From Adiantum capillus-veneris (lineage: Eukaryota > Streptophyta > Polypodiopsida > Polypodiales > Pteridaceae): a stretch of 64,000 nt of DNA. Under the pieces are notes generated by a model. It was not told the DNA's origin, ran no database searches, and was given only the letters and a program-made list of their open reading frames with translations. A program made the translations under genes and the position numbers. The stretch spans positions 22,621,719-22,685,718 of the forward strand of contig CM043960.1 of NCBI GenBank assembly GCA_014529385.2. The letters are read 5' to 3'. Below, piece by piece: positions 20,547 to 31,405 of this stretch; within the stretch, counting starts at the first letter, position 1, and each line of letters opens with the position of its first letter.

Positions 20547-23359
20547 CTCTGTGCGAAAAAGGGGAGCTGGACAAGGCCTTGGACCTCTTGGGAAGTTTGC
20601 AGAAACCTCTTCCCACGCCTATCTACGTTTCCATTTTCAAAGCCTGCTGCAATCAGCGGGCCCTCCCTGCTGCTCAACGCCTCCATACCCACCTTCTTCA
20701 CCACAGGGTTCCGCTCACTAGCTCTCTTACTGACCACTTGGTCCTTACCCTTGCCAGATGTGGCGCCCTAGAAGAGGCACATCTGGCCTCCCATTTTCTT
20801 TCAGTCTTCTCTTGGACTGCCCTCATCTCTGCTCACGTTGACCGTGGCCACCCCTCCAAAGCGCTGTGTCTGTATGAGCGTGTGCTGGCGAATGGTATTG
20901 TGCCCAACAACTATACATATGTTGCCCTATTTAAAGCCTGTGGTGCCATACCCGATCTAGTCTCGGGCATGCAACTACATGCAGATGCCTTGAAGAAAGG
21001 CCTTGCCTCGGATGTTTTTGCATGTAACACCTTGATCAGCATGTATGGCAAATGCGAGGTAGTCCTGGACGCCCAATGTGTTTTTGAATCCATGCCTGAG
21101 CGCACTATAGTTTCATGGAATGCAATGCTTGCTGTTATTATTGAAGAAGCCCAAGGGAGGAAGGCACTGAGGGTTTTTGCACAAATGTGCCATGAGCAGG
21201 TGGGTGCAGACCAAGCGACGTATGTTGCTGCAATTCAAGCTTGTGCCATTCTTGCAGAGCACGAAGGCTTTGTTCTGGAGAGATCGAGCAAGGAGTTGGC
21301 TCTAGAGATCGGCAAAGCATTGCACGCTGACACTAAGAGAGAGGGTATTGCATCCAATGCATTTGTGGGCAGTACCCTTATTAGCATGTATAGTAAAAGT
21401 GATGCCATTACAGAAGCTGAGCATGCTTTTCGTGCTCTGTTGCAGCCCAATGTTGTTACGTGGAACAACATAATTTCAGCTTACGTAGAAGAGGATGAGG
21501 GAGAGAAGGCTTTACAGCTTTATGTGTGTTCACAGGATGCCTCTGTCACTCCAGATCAAACAACATATGTCACGGTGCTACAAGCATGTGCTTTACTTGC
21601 AGAGAAGGAAGAGGCTTTTGAATCAAACAGTCCTAAATCGATGGCCTTACAGATAGGCCAGGCTCTACATGCTGATATCACTCGGGAGGGTTTTGAATCA
21701 GTCGTGTTTGTTGGTAATACGCTTGTGACCATGTATGGGAAATGTGTTGCCATTGCAGAAGCAGAACATGTGTTTTGTTCATCTCTGCACACAATCATGT
21801 CGTGGAATGCTATGCTCTCAGTGTATGTTGAACAGGGTCTAGTAGAGAAAGCTTTCCTTCTATATATGCAGATGCAGGAGACATCAATTGCAGATGAGCG
21901 GACTGTGGTTATGGTTCTTCTTGCTTGTATTAAACTTGCAGAAAAGGAAGAAGCTCTTGTTATTGAGGGGCAGTCGGTCAAGGTGATGTCTTTAGAGATT
22001 GGGCGGGGTTTCCATGCAGATGTATGTAAGAATGGAGCTGTCTCTGATACTTATGTTGGTACTACCCTGATTAGCATGTATGCCATGTGTGGAGATATCA
22101 ATGGAGCCGAATTTGTCTTTGGTTCTATGTTATATCGTGATCTTCCTGCATGGAATTCCTTTCTTTCAGCTTGTGTGGAACAAAATTTTGCGGAAAAGGC
22201 ATTGCTGCTGTATAGGCAGATGCTAGAGGATGGTGTGACCCCAAACCAGCGCACGTTTGTGATCCTTCTACAAGCCTGTGTCTCCATAGCAGAGAAAGAA
22301 GACTCATGCACTGAAGAGGGATTGCTGACTAAGGGGATGACTTTGAGTATTGGACTAGCGTTACATGCAGATTGCGAAAATTATTTCTGGTCAGTTGACG
22401 TCTTTGTTGGGAACTCTCTCATAGGCATGTATGGCAAGTGTGGCTCCATGACTGATGCAGAGCTTGTGTTTGGCTCAATGTCACAGCGTGACATTGTGTC
22501 TTGGAACGTACTGGTTTCAGCATATGTAGACCTGGGGCAAGAAGACAATGCCCTTCGTCTGTATAGACAGATGCAAGAACATCTGGTAACTCATGTAACC
22601 TTGACCCGCATTCTGCAAGCTTGTAGTGCAACGGGAAGCCTTGATTATTGTAGGCACCTTCACTTTGAGGTTATCTCTGCTGGTTATGATCAGAATTCTT
22701 CTATTGCAGCCACACTAGTTTCGGCTTATGGGGGTTGTTCTAGCATGTTAGACACACAGGTGGTTTTCTCAGGGATCCCAGAGCCTGATCTGACAACGTG
22801 GAATGCGTGTATTGCTGGTCATGCAGGAGATGGAAACTTTTTATTGAGCTTTTATATGTTTGAGAGAATGAGACTGATGGGCACCATAGCTGATGGGGTC
22901 ACATTCATAAAAATAATCTCAGCTTGTGCTCGCACCGGCCTTGTGGTTGATGGTCTTGAGTTCTTTGAATCTGCGAGGTTGGATTATGGAGTACTGCCTG
23001 ACATGAAACATTATGGCTGCCTTTTGGATCTGCTTGGTCGAACAGGGGACTTCAAGAGATTAGAGAGTTTTCTAGAGAGAGCGCCTATGCAAGCTGATGT
23101 GACATTCTGGTTGGGCTTGCTAGGTGCTTGCACGAGGGGTAATCTAGAGCTGGGAGAGAAGGCATTCAAGAATGCTGTAAGTCTGCAGCCCGAGCAGAGC
23201 ACTCCCTACGTTCTCATGTCTAACATTTATGCGGATGCTGGGCTCCAAGAATGTAGTGCAGAGTTGGAGAGGGCCAGACGACAGCATTGTGCAAACAACA
23301 GTGGGCTTAATTACCTTGGCGATGAGCAACCGTTATGTTTATACTCAGAGGGAGGCTGA
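20519..23359 (+). CDS. PLS-class pentatricopeptide-repeat protein with E-type end, no DYW domain
   Basis: 946 residues in one uninterrupted exon; the ATG at 20519 is the first in frame after a stop at 20501. PPR proteins bind organelle RNA one base per repeat and direct editing, splicing or processing. Tandem repeats fill about residues 30-860, with clear signatures such as CNTLISMYGKCEVVLDAQCV, VSWNAMLAV and ATYVAAIQACA. Four successive L-type repeats, about 115 residues apart, carry an extra 13-15 residues between their helices (for example residues ~240-275). The C-terminus has an E1-like motif (FWLGLLGACTRGNLELGEKA to YVLMSNIYADAG) but then degenerates, and the GCSWI and DYW parts are absent. 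So it could not deaminate RNA itself and would need a DYW partner or act in another RNA step. No convincing organelle transit peptide is visible at this start; a spliced upstream exon is possible. Confidence 0.92.
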   Translation: MCRTRAILRTLCEKGELDKALDLLGSLQKPLPTPIYVSIFKACCNQRALPAAQRLHTHLLHHRVPLTSSLTDHLVLTLARCGALEEAHLASHFLSVFSWTALISAHVDRGHPSKALCLYERVLANGIVPNNYTYVALFKACGAIPDLVSGMQLHADALKKGLASDVFACNTLISMYGKCEVVLDAQCVFESMPERTIVSWNAMLAVIIEEAQGRKALRVFAQMCHEQVGADQATYVAAIQACAILAEHEGFVLERSSKELALEIGKALHADTKREGIASNAFVGSTLISMYSKSDAITEAEHAFRALLQPNVVTWNNIISAYVEEDEGEKALQLYVCSQDASVTPDQTTYVTVLQACALLAEKEEAFESNSPKSMALQIGQALHADITREGFESVVFVGNTLVTMYGKCVAIAEAEHVFCSSLHTIMSWNAMLSVYVEQGLVEKAFLLYMQMQETSIADERTVVMVLLACIKLAEKEEALVIEGQSVKVMSLEIGRGFHADVCKNGAVSDTYVGTTLISMYAMCGDINGAEFVFGSMLYRDLPAWNSFLSACVEQNFAEKALLLYRQMLEDGVTPNQRTFVILLQACVSIAEKEDSCTEEGLLTKGMTLSIGLALHADCENYFWSVDVFVGNSLIGMYGKCGSMTDAELVFGSMSQRDIVSWNVLVSAYVDLGQEDNALRLYRQMQEHLVTHVTLTRILQACSATGSLDYCRHLHFEVISAGYDQNSSIAATLVSAYGGCSSMLDTQVVFSGIPEPDLTTWNACIAGHAGDGNFLLSFYMFERMRLMGTIADGVTFIKIISACARTGLVVDGLEFFESARLDYGVLPDMKHYGCLLDLLGRTGDFKRLESFLERAPMQADVTFWLGLLGACTRGNLELGEKAFKNAVSLQPEQSTPYVLMSNIYADAGLQECSAELERARRQHCANNSGLNYLGDEQPLCLYSEGG

Positions 23360-24454
23360 CATGGTAGGGATAATTCCTGGTCATGGGGCATAGTAACAAG
23401 GGATGCCCATTTTTGGGCTTGTTGCCCCCACTGTCCTCCCATTCCCCTCGTCCCAATACCGTCCCTTGTTTCGAACCCCTCTTGTGGAAACAAGCTTCCC
23501 CTCTAAGCCACAGTCCCCCGCTCCCCATCCCAGCTATTTGGGTTGTGTCCCATGTTACAGTGCTTTGGGGTCCTCCAAGTAGGTCGTTGAGCCACTCTCA
23601 AATTGTTGCACATGCAGGTAAATCGAAACTTCTCTTAGATTATTTTGTTGGTTAACCATATATTTAGATGCTTCCTTTGATTTGTTCCTGGTTTGACCTG
23701 AAGTGGTGCTGCAGGTTCGCTACAATGGATCCAGGAATAGGGCACACGCTAAATGAAGGCGCAATTTTGTAGATTGGTGGATTTATCCTCATTAAAGCTT
23801 TTGCAGAGCGATTTGCTGGACTTACATGGTAATGGCTGCTACAGGTTTGAGCAAAGTATATTGAGTATTTAAAAGTTTACTGTTTTTGTTTCTCATTTTG
23901 GGTTCATAACTGTATTTTACCTTCAAAAACTTTGACAGGACTTTGACTACATGTCCCCTCAAGATTTCAATGCTTTTACTGACTGCTAGGCACAAATAGC
24001 TATGCTAACTAAGGCATGCGGGCAGTAGGTGGCCATGCTGAGATGGTGGATGACTATTTTCCCTCAAAAAAGGTGGACGCTGGCTGTCAAATGGCCTGCC
24101 TCAACACCCCACCAAACTTTTCATGAGCGCAGCCATCTTCCAAAAGTGAGGTAGCGACAGCAGCTCATACGTTTCGAAATCTGGAGGCCTCACCAGGTGA
24201 TTCGTTGAGTAAAAGTTGCGGGTTATAGAAATAGAACTAAACCTACCATGACAGCAACATGGGCTGGCCACCGGCCATGAAAGAAAGGCGGGTGGTGTCC
24301 CAGTGTGACACGGGCCTATGGGTGCATATGAAGGCTTTGTTCCCAGCATAACTCCACAAAGGACCTGACAGTTGGTAATGGTCTTTGCAGACGATTTTAG
24401 TTTATATGGGATTTTCGTTCCAGCTTTTGCAACACATGAGGAGTGTAGTGTAGT
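23360..24454. other. PPR downstream region, no further gene
   Basis: A possible 3'-UTR intron runs from the donor-like CAG/GTAAAT at 23616 to an acceptor-like TGCTGCAG at 23714, and another acceptor-like site lies near 23939. Open frames here are short and without motif. Confidence 0.35.
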
Positions 24455-24823
24455 TTACCAAGGGATTTGATTGAACCACCCAAGAGCAAATTGGATGAGG
24501 AAACCATGCTTCGTGGGGTGAGGGGGTTTCATGCTTATTGGAGCATTCTCCACACGAGGATAGGCATGCATCGTCCACATTAGAATGCCGCTAATGTTTG
24601 CATTGCGTCGACTTGCATATCGGCTCATGTCCATGACTTCTATGCCTGTCCATAGTTGTTGTAACTCTTCAAGGAGGGGACAAAGATATACACCCATGTC
24701 CTTCACTTCGTTCCGACCCGGCGCGCTTAAGTTTAAGAATAAATGTCCTTTCTTAGTTGTTAGCCATGGTGGAATATTGTAGTTGACAATGACAATGGCC
24801 ATACATTGTAACATGTTGATCAC
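24455..24823 (-). pseudogene. CACTA transposase (TNP2 type) fragment
   Basis: The minus-strand frame contains YNIPPWLTTKKGHLFLNLSA, then MGVYLCPLLEELQQLWTGIE and ISGILMWTMHAYPRVE. These match, in order, the TNP2 core words Y-N-L-P-P-W-x-x-x-K, V-Y-L-x-P-L-x-E-E-L-x-x-L-W and L-W-T-I-x-D-F-P of plant CACTA elements. Nothing else of a CACTA element (terminal repeats, C-terminal domains) is recognisable nearby. It is an isolated fragment. Confidence 0.8.
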
Positions 24824-25572
24824 TATTTAAATGGATTTATGCTATCTATAGCCAAGCAGAGGTGTAAATTCCTCGGATCTTGTACAAAATCCAGCCATCT
24901 TTCATCGATGTGCTTCCAAGGTGCACTATCCGTAGGAATCCTTAGCACACTATGTGAAGCTTGATTTTGTCATGCGCACATGATTGTGTGCCACGTGCAC
25001 ATGCTTGATCGACTTCCAGAGCAACTTTTGTACATATCTCTAGATAGGAATGTCTAAAATTCTAGGAGGATTAGTATGGGCAATTTTGTGAGCCTCCTCG
25101 TAGGACCTACATGTTCGAACGAGTACATGTTCGAACGAGTCCATTAGATTAGGTTTTCTTGTTTTGGAACCCTCTTGTATAAACGGTTTGTCTATGCGTT
25201 TTGATAGATGTTAGTTACATTGCGGTGGGCATTTTGCATGATGTGTATATAGTTTTAGGTTAGAGGAATCCAACGAGCTATTCCTCAGATTCTTAGGTTG
25301 GTAGATGTGTCACAATTTCACCCAGAAACTTTGCCTAAACAAGTTTATTGTCTTCCAAGTTTGCCCTATCTAAGTCTTGGGGGTTCTTAAACAATATACC
25401 TACCAGATATAAGGAGTATCAGTCTAGTCTTTTACATCAAATGAGCTAGCACTAGCATCAGCCTAGCGTTTTGCAGATCAGCCCTAATGTTTGCAGATTA
25501 GTCAATGTTTTGCAAATTTTAGCCTTGGTGTTTTGCTCGCCACCTCTATCACGAGCCAATTCGCACCACGCT
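24824..25572. other. no gene; 16-bp direct duplication at about 25107-25138
   Basis: ACATGTTCGAACGAGT is repeated twice in tandem. The rest shows no coding or structured element. Confidence 0.5.
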
Positions 25573-26057
25573 TGTAAGGTTTCTACCTTTCTAGTTGTAG
25601 GGAAATGAACTTTAAGCTGTAGAAGAAAGCATTGGACGTATAAACAGGTAAAACATCATCTCCAAAGCGATTAAAATTGGTATTTTTTAAATCTGAAGCA
25701 CAACAAATCTATAGCTAGAAACTACCAGAACTGAATTCGGGTAAAAACTGACACCGTTATCCCTTCGAAAAAATTCATTGTCACTTAAATTTTTAAAAAT
25801 AATTGGAAGGTTTTTAGTAATCAATAAAGCTTAGGAATTTCATTATAACCCTTAGATATTTTTTCAAATATTTATTAAAATAACAAAAAATAGCACAAAA
25901 AATTAAGAGGCTTGATTTTCAGAGTAGACAGATACTGGGAGAGAGTATCTAGACTTGCCAAGTACTGTTTTAGTAGCAAGGGGCGTCTTCTTGAGGATGG
26001 GGGCTGCTTGAGCTGCAAGTGACTGTCAGATTGCTTGGGAGAGCTTGTGAGAAAAAT

Positions 26058-26072
26058 TATAAATAGAACCTT
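26058..26072 (+). promoter_or_regulatory. TATA box of the chromovirus 5' LTR
   Basis: TTATAAATAGAACC lies about 490 bases into the LTR, downstream of a region conserved in both LTRs. The 3' LTR lacks this stretch through deletion. Confidence 0.5.
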
Positions 26073-26589
26073 AGCCTTCTTATTTTCACTCAGACTAGGA
26101 GTTTTGGTAAGAATCTCTCGTGTGAGAGATACTTCAGAGATCAATAAGAGAGCAAAATCTAAGTGATTATGCGAGGTAATTATGCTAACTTATGTTAATT
26201 AATAATTTAGATCTAATTTTTTAAAATTAATTTATTAATTAAAGAAGATTCGATTATTCTTTATCATTAAACATTATTTATTTAATGATTACTTAATTTT
26301 AATGAAGATTAATAATCTACTTAATCACTAATTCTACTTAAGACTTATATTGATTAAATTTGACCTTAATTAATGAGAATTATATTAAACAAACTTAATT
26401 AGTTTTAAGATAATTATCAGAGTTCAATCATATTGTTAATAAGCTAAAAATCATAATTTTTTGATTAATTTTTGTAATTATTTAGACAATTAGTTGTTTT
26501 TAACTATAAACCTCATGAAAAATTTAGTAAAACAACTTAATAAGTCACAAGATAATTATTAGAGTTAAAGAACATTGTTAACAACACAT

Positions 26590-27480
26590 GATAATTATCT
26601 CATTAACAGAAAGTTAATCTAGCTATTTAATTAAGTCAAAACAGATCGATTTTATTTGAAAATATAAGAAAGAAATTAGCTATCGTGTAAGATAATTATA
26701 AGATAATTATCAGAGTTAGTAAATATTATAAGTAAGCCGTGATAATTAGCTTATGATAAAAAAGGTAATCAGTTTAATTAAGCGTAAACGCATTGATTTT
26801 AGTTATAAAAAGAAAAAAAAAGTTAATCAAGTTAAATAATTTACAGAGAGTTAGTAAATATCATAAGTAAACTGTGATAATTAGCTTATGGTCAGAAATT
26901 CACTCTATTATTTAATTAAGTCAAAATAGAGTGATTGTAGTTGAAAATAAAAGAAAAAAAATAACTAAGTAAGTTAGATAATTATAAGATAATTTTGAGA
27001 GTTTGTAAACATCATAAGTAAACCGTAATAATTAGGTTATGGTAGAAAGTTAATTTAACTATTTAATTAAGCCAATATAGATTAATTTTACTTAAAAATA
27101 AAAGAAAAAAAAACTAATCAAGTTAAATAATTATAAGATAATTGACAAAGTTAGTAAACATCATAAGTAAGACGTGATAATTAGTTTATGATCAAAAAGT
27201 TAATATAGTTATTTAATTAAGCTAAAACAGATTGATTTTAGTTGAAAATAAAAAAGAAATTATTTAATCAAGTTAGATAATTATTAGATAAATATCAAAG
27301 TTATTATACATCATAAATAAACCGTGATAATTAGCTTATGGCCAAAAAGTTAATCTAGCTATTTAATTAAGTCAAAACACACTAATTTTAGTTAAAAATT
27401 TTAAAAAAGTTTATATTACAAGATAATTATTAGAGTTAGGAAAGATCATCTAATTGTGATAATTATAGCATAATTAGTGA
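26590..27480 (+). repeat. tandem ~150-bp AT-rich units inside the 5' LTR
   Basis: The phrase CATAAGTAAaCCGTGATAAT recurs near 26719, 26860, 27011, 27160 and 27311, each followed by GCTTATGG-like and TTTAATTAAG-like words. Units are diverged. The 3' LTR has fewer (34855-35490). Confidence 0.8.
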
Positions 27481-27927
27481 ATTAGTTTAAGTAATTATAA
27501 TAGATCAAAATTCTTATTTTAAGTTAAAACTTAATTATGATAAATAAAAATTAATGTTAAAAGTTATTAGAAAAAATGACTAGAAGTATAAACCATTGAT
27601 ATGAAGTTGAGAAAATTCAACTTTTAAGAGTTAATGAATCTAATAAATATTAAGCAAAAAATAAGCAGATATCAAGTTTAATAAAGAAAAAAATTAGAAA
27701 AAAGATACAAAAATTTATAAAAAAATTAAGGGAGTTTAGAAAACCCTTAAGTAAGCTGTAATGAAGTTATCTTACTCATATAGGCAAATAAGAAATTACT
27801 GTGTAGGATTATAAATTTAATCTTAGTTGGAGTGAAAAGAGGAATTAAACTGAATATGAAGGTTAAATTAAGTTTTTTGATGATTTATTTAATAAATAGA
27901 CGTCCTTTTTTTTATAAAGATAGAAGT

Positions 27928-28170
27928 CATGACACCAAAAAAGATCCGAGTCAATCCTCAATCTGATGATGAGGGTAGTATTCTCAAGAGAGCTAGAGCG
28001 TCGCATGATGACGAGGCCGGGATTAGTAGTATGTTTGTTGATGAGAGCAGTTAGAATCCAGTGTTGCAAGAAATGTCCGATCAATCCCAGGTGGATCTTT
28101 ATTATAATTTAAGTTTGAACAATTCAAGTTCTTTTCAAAATATTAACATTGCATACATAAAAGAATAAGT
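27928..28170 (+). pseudogene. LTR-internal ORF, 5' copy (broken)
   Basis: Starts M-T-P-K-K-I-R-V-N-P-Q-S-D-D-E-G and continues with KRARASHDDE. It matches the 3' LTR copy but has a TAG after VDESS. Function unknown; see the intact copy at 35967. Confidence 0.55.
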
Positions 28171-29214
28171 AAAGAATTAGAAAAAGTAAAATTGATTGAA
28201 AACGGAAGACATCTCTCAAGAAACCAATGTGTACTTGTTTGTAAGTTATGAAGAAATTGTTTGGATTAAGGTTGGTTGATTTAGGAAAGAATGATTGGTC
28301 ATCCTTAAGACAGCTTGTCTCAAGACACCTTTGATTCTTTGGAATATTTTCACTTCAAGTGATGAGTAATGATGGTTTATCAGCCATGGATGAGGGTTTC
28401 CCGCACGTACGTGGAGTCTATACTTCCTTTATGTGTATGTTTGTGGATACTACTTAGGATACCGTTTTTCTCCAAAGAGTGGTCCGGTTGCATGGGCAAT
28501 TGGTTTGGCCTATAGACGCTCTGAACTTTGGGTGATGGGTTTCTATCCCGGATTATGAATAAAGAAGGGTGTTGTTTGTTTTACCCATGTATAGGTGTTT
28601 TTGGAATAAGTGGAGTACGTGTCGAGGTTGTCATTGTCTTAAGTCTAAAGATGTTTTCTAAAAGATTGTTTTTAATGCTGGATTTCATGACTTGTTTTAA
28701 TGAATTACTATGTAGAAATGTTAAAAATGAATCCATTATTTAAATATTAAAATACGTGGTAGTAATTAGGAAACAAAAGAATCATGTATGAGTGCGGGGT
28801 GATAAGTGGGGATTGACTAAGATTGTCAATCATGGACGGGTGGACCCGATAAGTCAGGTAACTATCCATCCTCGCGCACTAAAAACATTTAGAAAACTTC
28901 TCCAATTGAAAGAGGAGTTCACCAACGACTGTGCTCTCATATCTGTCAGGAGAAAAAAAGTGTTGATTGAAATTAACTTAGCCCAAATTGTGGAAGTTAC
29001 ATGACTGAAACAGTTTTGGATTTTTAAAATGTTTCATTTCCGCTGTGAGATAGGAGTAGGTCTTCTTATAGGGCTATAGAATCAAGCCATTGTCAATAGT
29101 AAAGGTCTATTCCGTGGACCCTTCTTACTTAGAGACTCTAAATTTAAATAGGCCTAGAGACCTATCAAGGATCCCATCCCAATTTTGGTATTGGTGGGTT
29201 GAGGATCTCACAAT

Positions 29215-29232
29215 TGGTATCAGAGCAAGGTT
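29215..29232 (+). promoter_or_regulatory. primer binding site, initiator-Met tRNA type
   Basis: TGGTATCAGAGCAAGG lies two bases after the LTR end. TGGTATCAGAGC is the standard complement of the plant initiator tRNA-Met 3' end. Confidence 0.9.
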
Positions 29233-30240
29233 AATTAAGGTTTTGGACTTGGAAAAAAAAACATTAAGATATTAAGAAAAATTGGGTTTTGACAAAAGAA
29301 ATAAAAAATGCGTGTAATTGAAATGTGAGAGAGAAAGAGAAAAGAGAAATATTGTCCCTATATGTCACGAAGAATTTTATCAGGTCTTCCGTAAGTTTTT
29401 GGTATTCAACATCATGTTTATGGGAGCCTGCACATCCTGAAGATACACAGTACGGAAGAGTGTAATGAAGCTATTGGACTACATGTTTTTCCCACCCACT
29501 TGGGGAATTAGTTGGGGAAGGTCTTGTGGAGTCTTTCTCATAGATGCCGGAGAGTTGGTGCTTTAAATCTCAAAAAACTCAAGTGGACTGAGGAGCTTCA
29601 AGTAATTGAAATATACTTTTTCATAGGATTAGAGGATCCAAATGAAACTTTGGCAATAGATGGTGGTATTTTAGTGTCACAAAACCAATGGGTATTTGAT
29701 CAAGGGACTACCATAGTCTACCCATGAAAAATTAGACCTATGGGTGTAAGCCCTAGCTTTAGAGGGCCAAGAGATGTTGTATTTTGTGATCCTGTATCCG
29801 ACCCATCCATGGTGCATAGGCTTTTTATATAGGAGTGTTGATGTCCTTGTACATATTAGTTTTCTTGTATCAGTCATTGTATGTACCATGAGTTTTCTTG
29901 GAATACTGTATGTCATGTTTATTGAAATAAAGATTAGTCGATATACTATTTGATCATTGCAATGTGAATGAAGTGCTACATGTTTTGAAATAAGTAAAGT
30001 AGAGTTCAAGCAGCCCCCATCCACAAGAAGGCGCCCCTTGGTGCTAAAACAGTCCTTGGCAATTCCAGATATCCTCTCCCAATACCTGTGCTTTGAAAAT
30101 CAAGCCTGCTAAATTTTTGTGCTATTTTAATAAATATCTAGGAAAATTTAATTAACACTAAACTCCCTAAGTTAATCCCAGGGTAACCCTCGTATAAATA
30201 GTCTCTACATTGTTACATAAGAAAATAAATCACTATTAAA
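29233..30240 (+). other. leader between primer site and gag, with an inverted LTR fragment at 30006-30130
   Basis: No coding motif is present. 30006-30130 is the reverse complement of LTR sequence at about 25890-26010: shared words are GGGCGCCTTCTTG, ACTGTTTTAGCA and AGGCTTGATTTTC read on the minus strand. A TATAAATAG word lies near 30194 and AATAAA near 29925. The inverted copy could pair with LTR RNA. Confidence 0.6.
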
Positions 30241-30980
30241 GCATGTCCAACTCCCCGACTTCAAGAGAGAAGGGCCCAATCCAGAGCGGGATGCAGAAGC
30301 ATGGTTAGAGGCTATGGATGATTATTTCATAGCCATCGGAACTGCTTAAGAATACCAAACAATGTTGGATATGTTCCGTCTCAGCGGAGATGTCAACCTG
30401 TGGTGGAAACAACATTGGAGAGATAATCCTACCAATAAACCAACTTGGGAAAAGATGAAGCAGGCCATTATAGAGCGTTATCTTCCTCCTGCTCACCGAG
30501 CCATTAAGATGAATGAATTCTTTGGTCTACGCCAGTTAGGACTTTCACTAGAGGAGTACTATACAAAGTTTGTGTCTTTACGACGTTATGCTCCTCAGAT
30601 GACCATGGAACAACAAATTGCCCGATTCTGTTAAGGTCTCAACAAGCCCCTGAGTACACATCTCGAAGCCATGAGACCTATATCAATTCAGGATACCCTT
30701 CTTAGGGTCAAGCCTCTTGCAACTGAAGGAAACAACCCCATCAGAAACTATCATAACTACAACAATTATAGAGGAAGAGCTAGAGGAAATTTTAACCAAG
30801 GAAATCGACGTCGTATAGTAATTGATGCAGCAACTCTGAATCAAAACTTCCCTGATGTAAGATGTTATGGATGCGGTTAGATGGGACACTACAAGCGCAA
30901 TTGTGTCCAAGAGTTAGACCCTAGAGCTACGACTAGGCCTAACTGCCAACCTCAAGTCAACCAGGGTAACTTACAAAGAG
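30241..30980 (+). pseudogene. chromovirus gag (capsid and zinc knuckle)
   Basis: Capsid-like words are WLEAMDDYF, MFRLSGDVNLWWKQHW, TWEKMKQAIIERYLPP, and FFGLRQLGLSLEEYYTKF, typical of plant gypsy gag. The zinc knuckle is CYGCG-stop-MGHYKRNC with the normal C-x2-C-x4-H-x4-C spacing, but a TAG (30878-30880) sits inside it, most simply a CAG changed to TAG. Another stop (TAA) follows ARFC. A Gly/Arg-rich tail (GGRGRGRGRG) follows the knuckle. Confidence 0.85.
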
Positions 30981-31405
30981 GAGGAAGAAATGGAGGACGT
31001 GGCAGGGGAAGAGGAAGAGGATCTCAAGCTTATGCAGCAGTAGGAGAGCCTACTCTAATGAACACGGAAGATGAAAGAGAAACCTTGTTTGCTGCAATTG
31101 ACAATCCTCGAGCGCGCCAGCAATATGCGGTCATTCAAACTATTGCAAACCGACAAGGTGAAAAGTTTGAATTGCTTATAGATTGTGGTAGCACCCATCC
31201 TCTTCTTTCTCCAAAATGTTTAAGGAAACTTAAGCTTTGTCAGTACCCAGTCAAAAGAATGGTAGTGGAATTAGCAAATAGAAAAGAAGTTCTTTCTCAA
31301 TTCTCAACCGGAAAAGTAGAATTTGAATTAGGAGGAGTTTCCACCTCATCTTACTTTTGCACCCCACCTGTTGGAATCTGCGATGGTATCTTGACAATGG
31401 ATTGA
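30981..31405 (+). pseudogene. chromovirus retropepsin-like protease
   Basis: Active-site strand reads ELLIDCGSTHPLLS; D-C-G-S stands where D-S/T-G-S-T-H is usual. VVELANRKEV and GICDGILTMD are the flap and C-terminal parts; TGA follows where Trp (D-W-L) is expected. It would cleave the gag-pol polyprotein. Confidence 0.75.

Larger units (their letters stand above)
25573..29212 (+). mobile_element. 5' LTR of the chromovirus (about 3.6 kb)
   Basis: It starts TGTAAGGTTTC and ends GATCTCACA just before the primer binding site. It contains the promoter, an array of AT-rich units (about 26590-27480) and a short protein-like ORF (27928-28170). The first ~430 bases align with 34463-34850 and the 3' part aligns through to 37167. 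Confidence 0.85.

Noticed and set aside
20500-20721. Alternative ORF overlapping the PPR start
   Set aside because: It is the out-of-frame product of the 53-bp repeat and loses all resemblance to protein after 20 codons; kept only as a translational complication.
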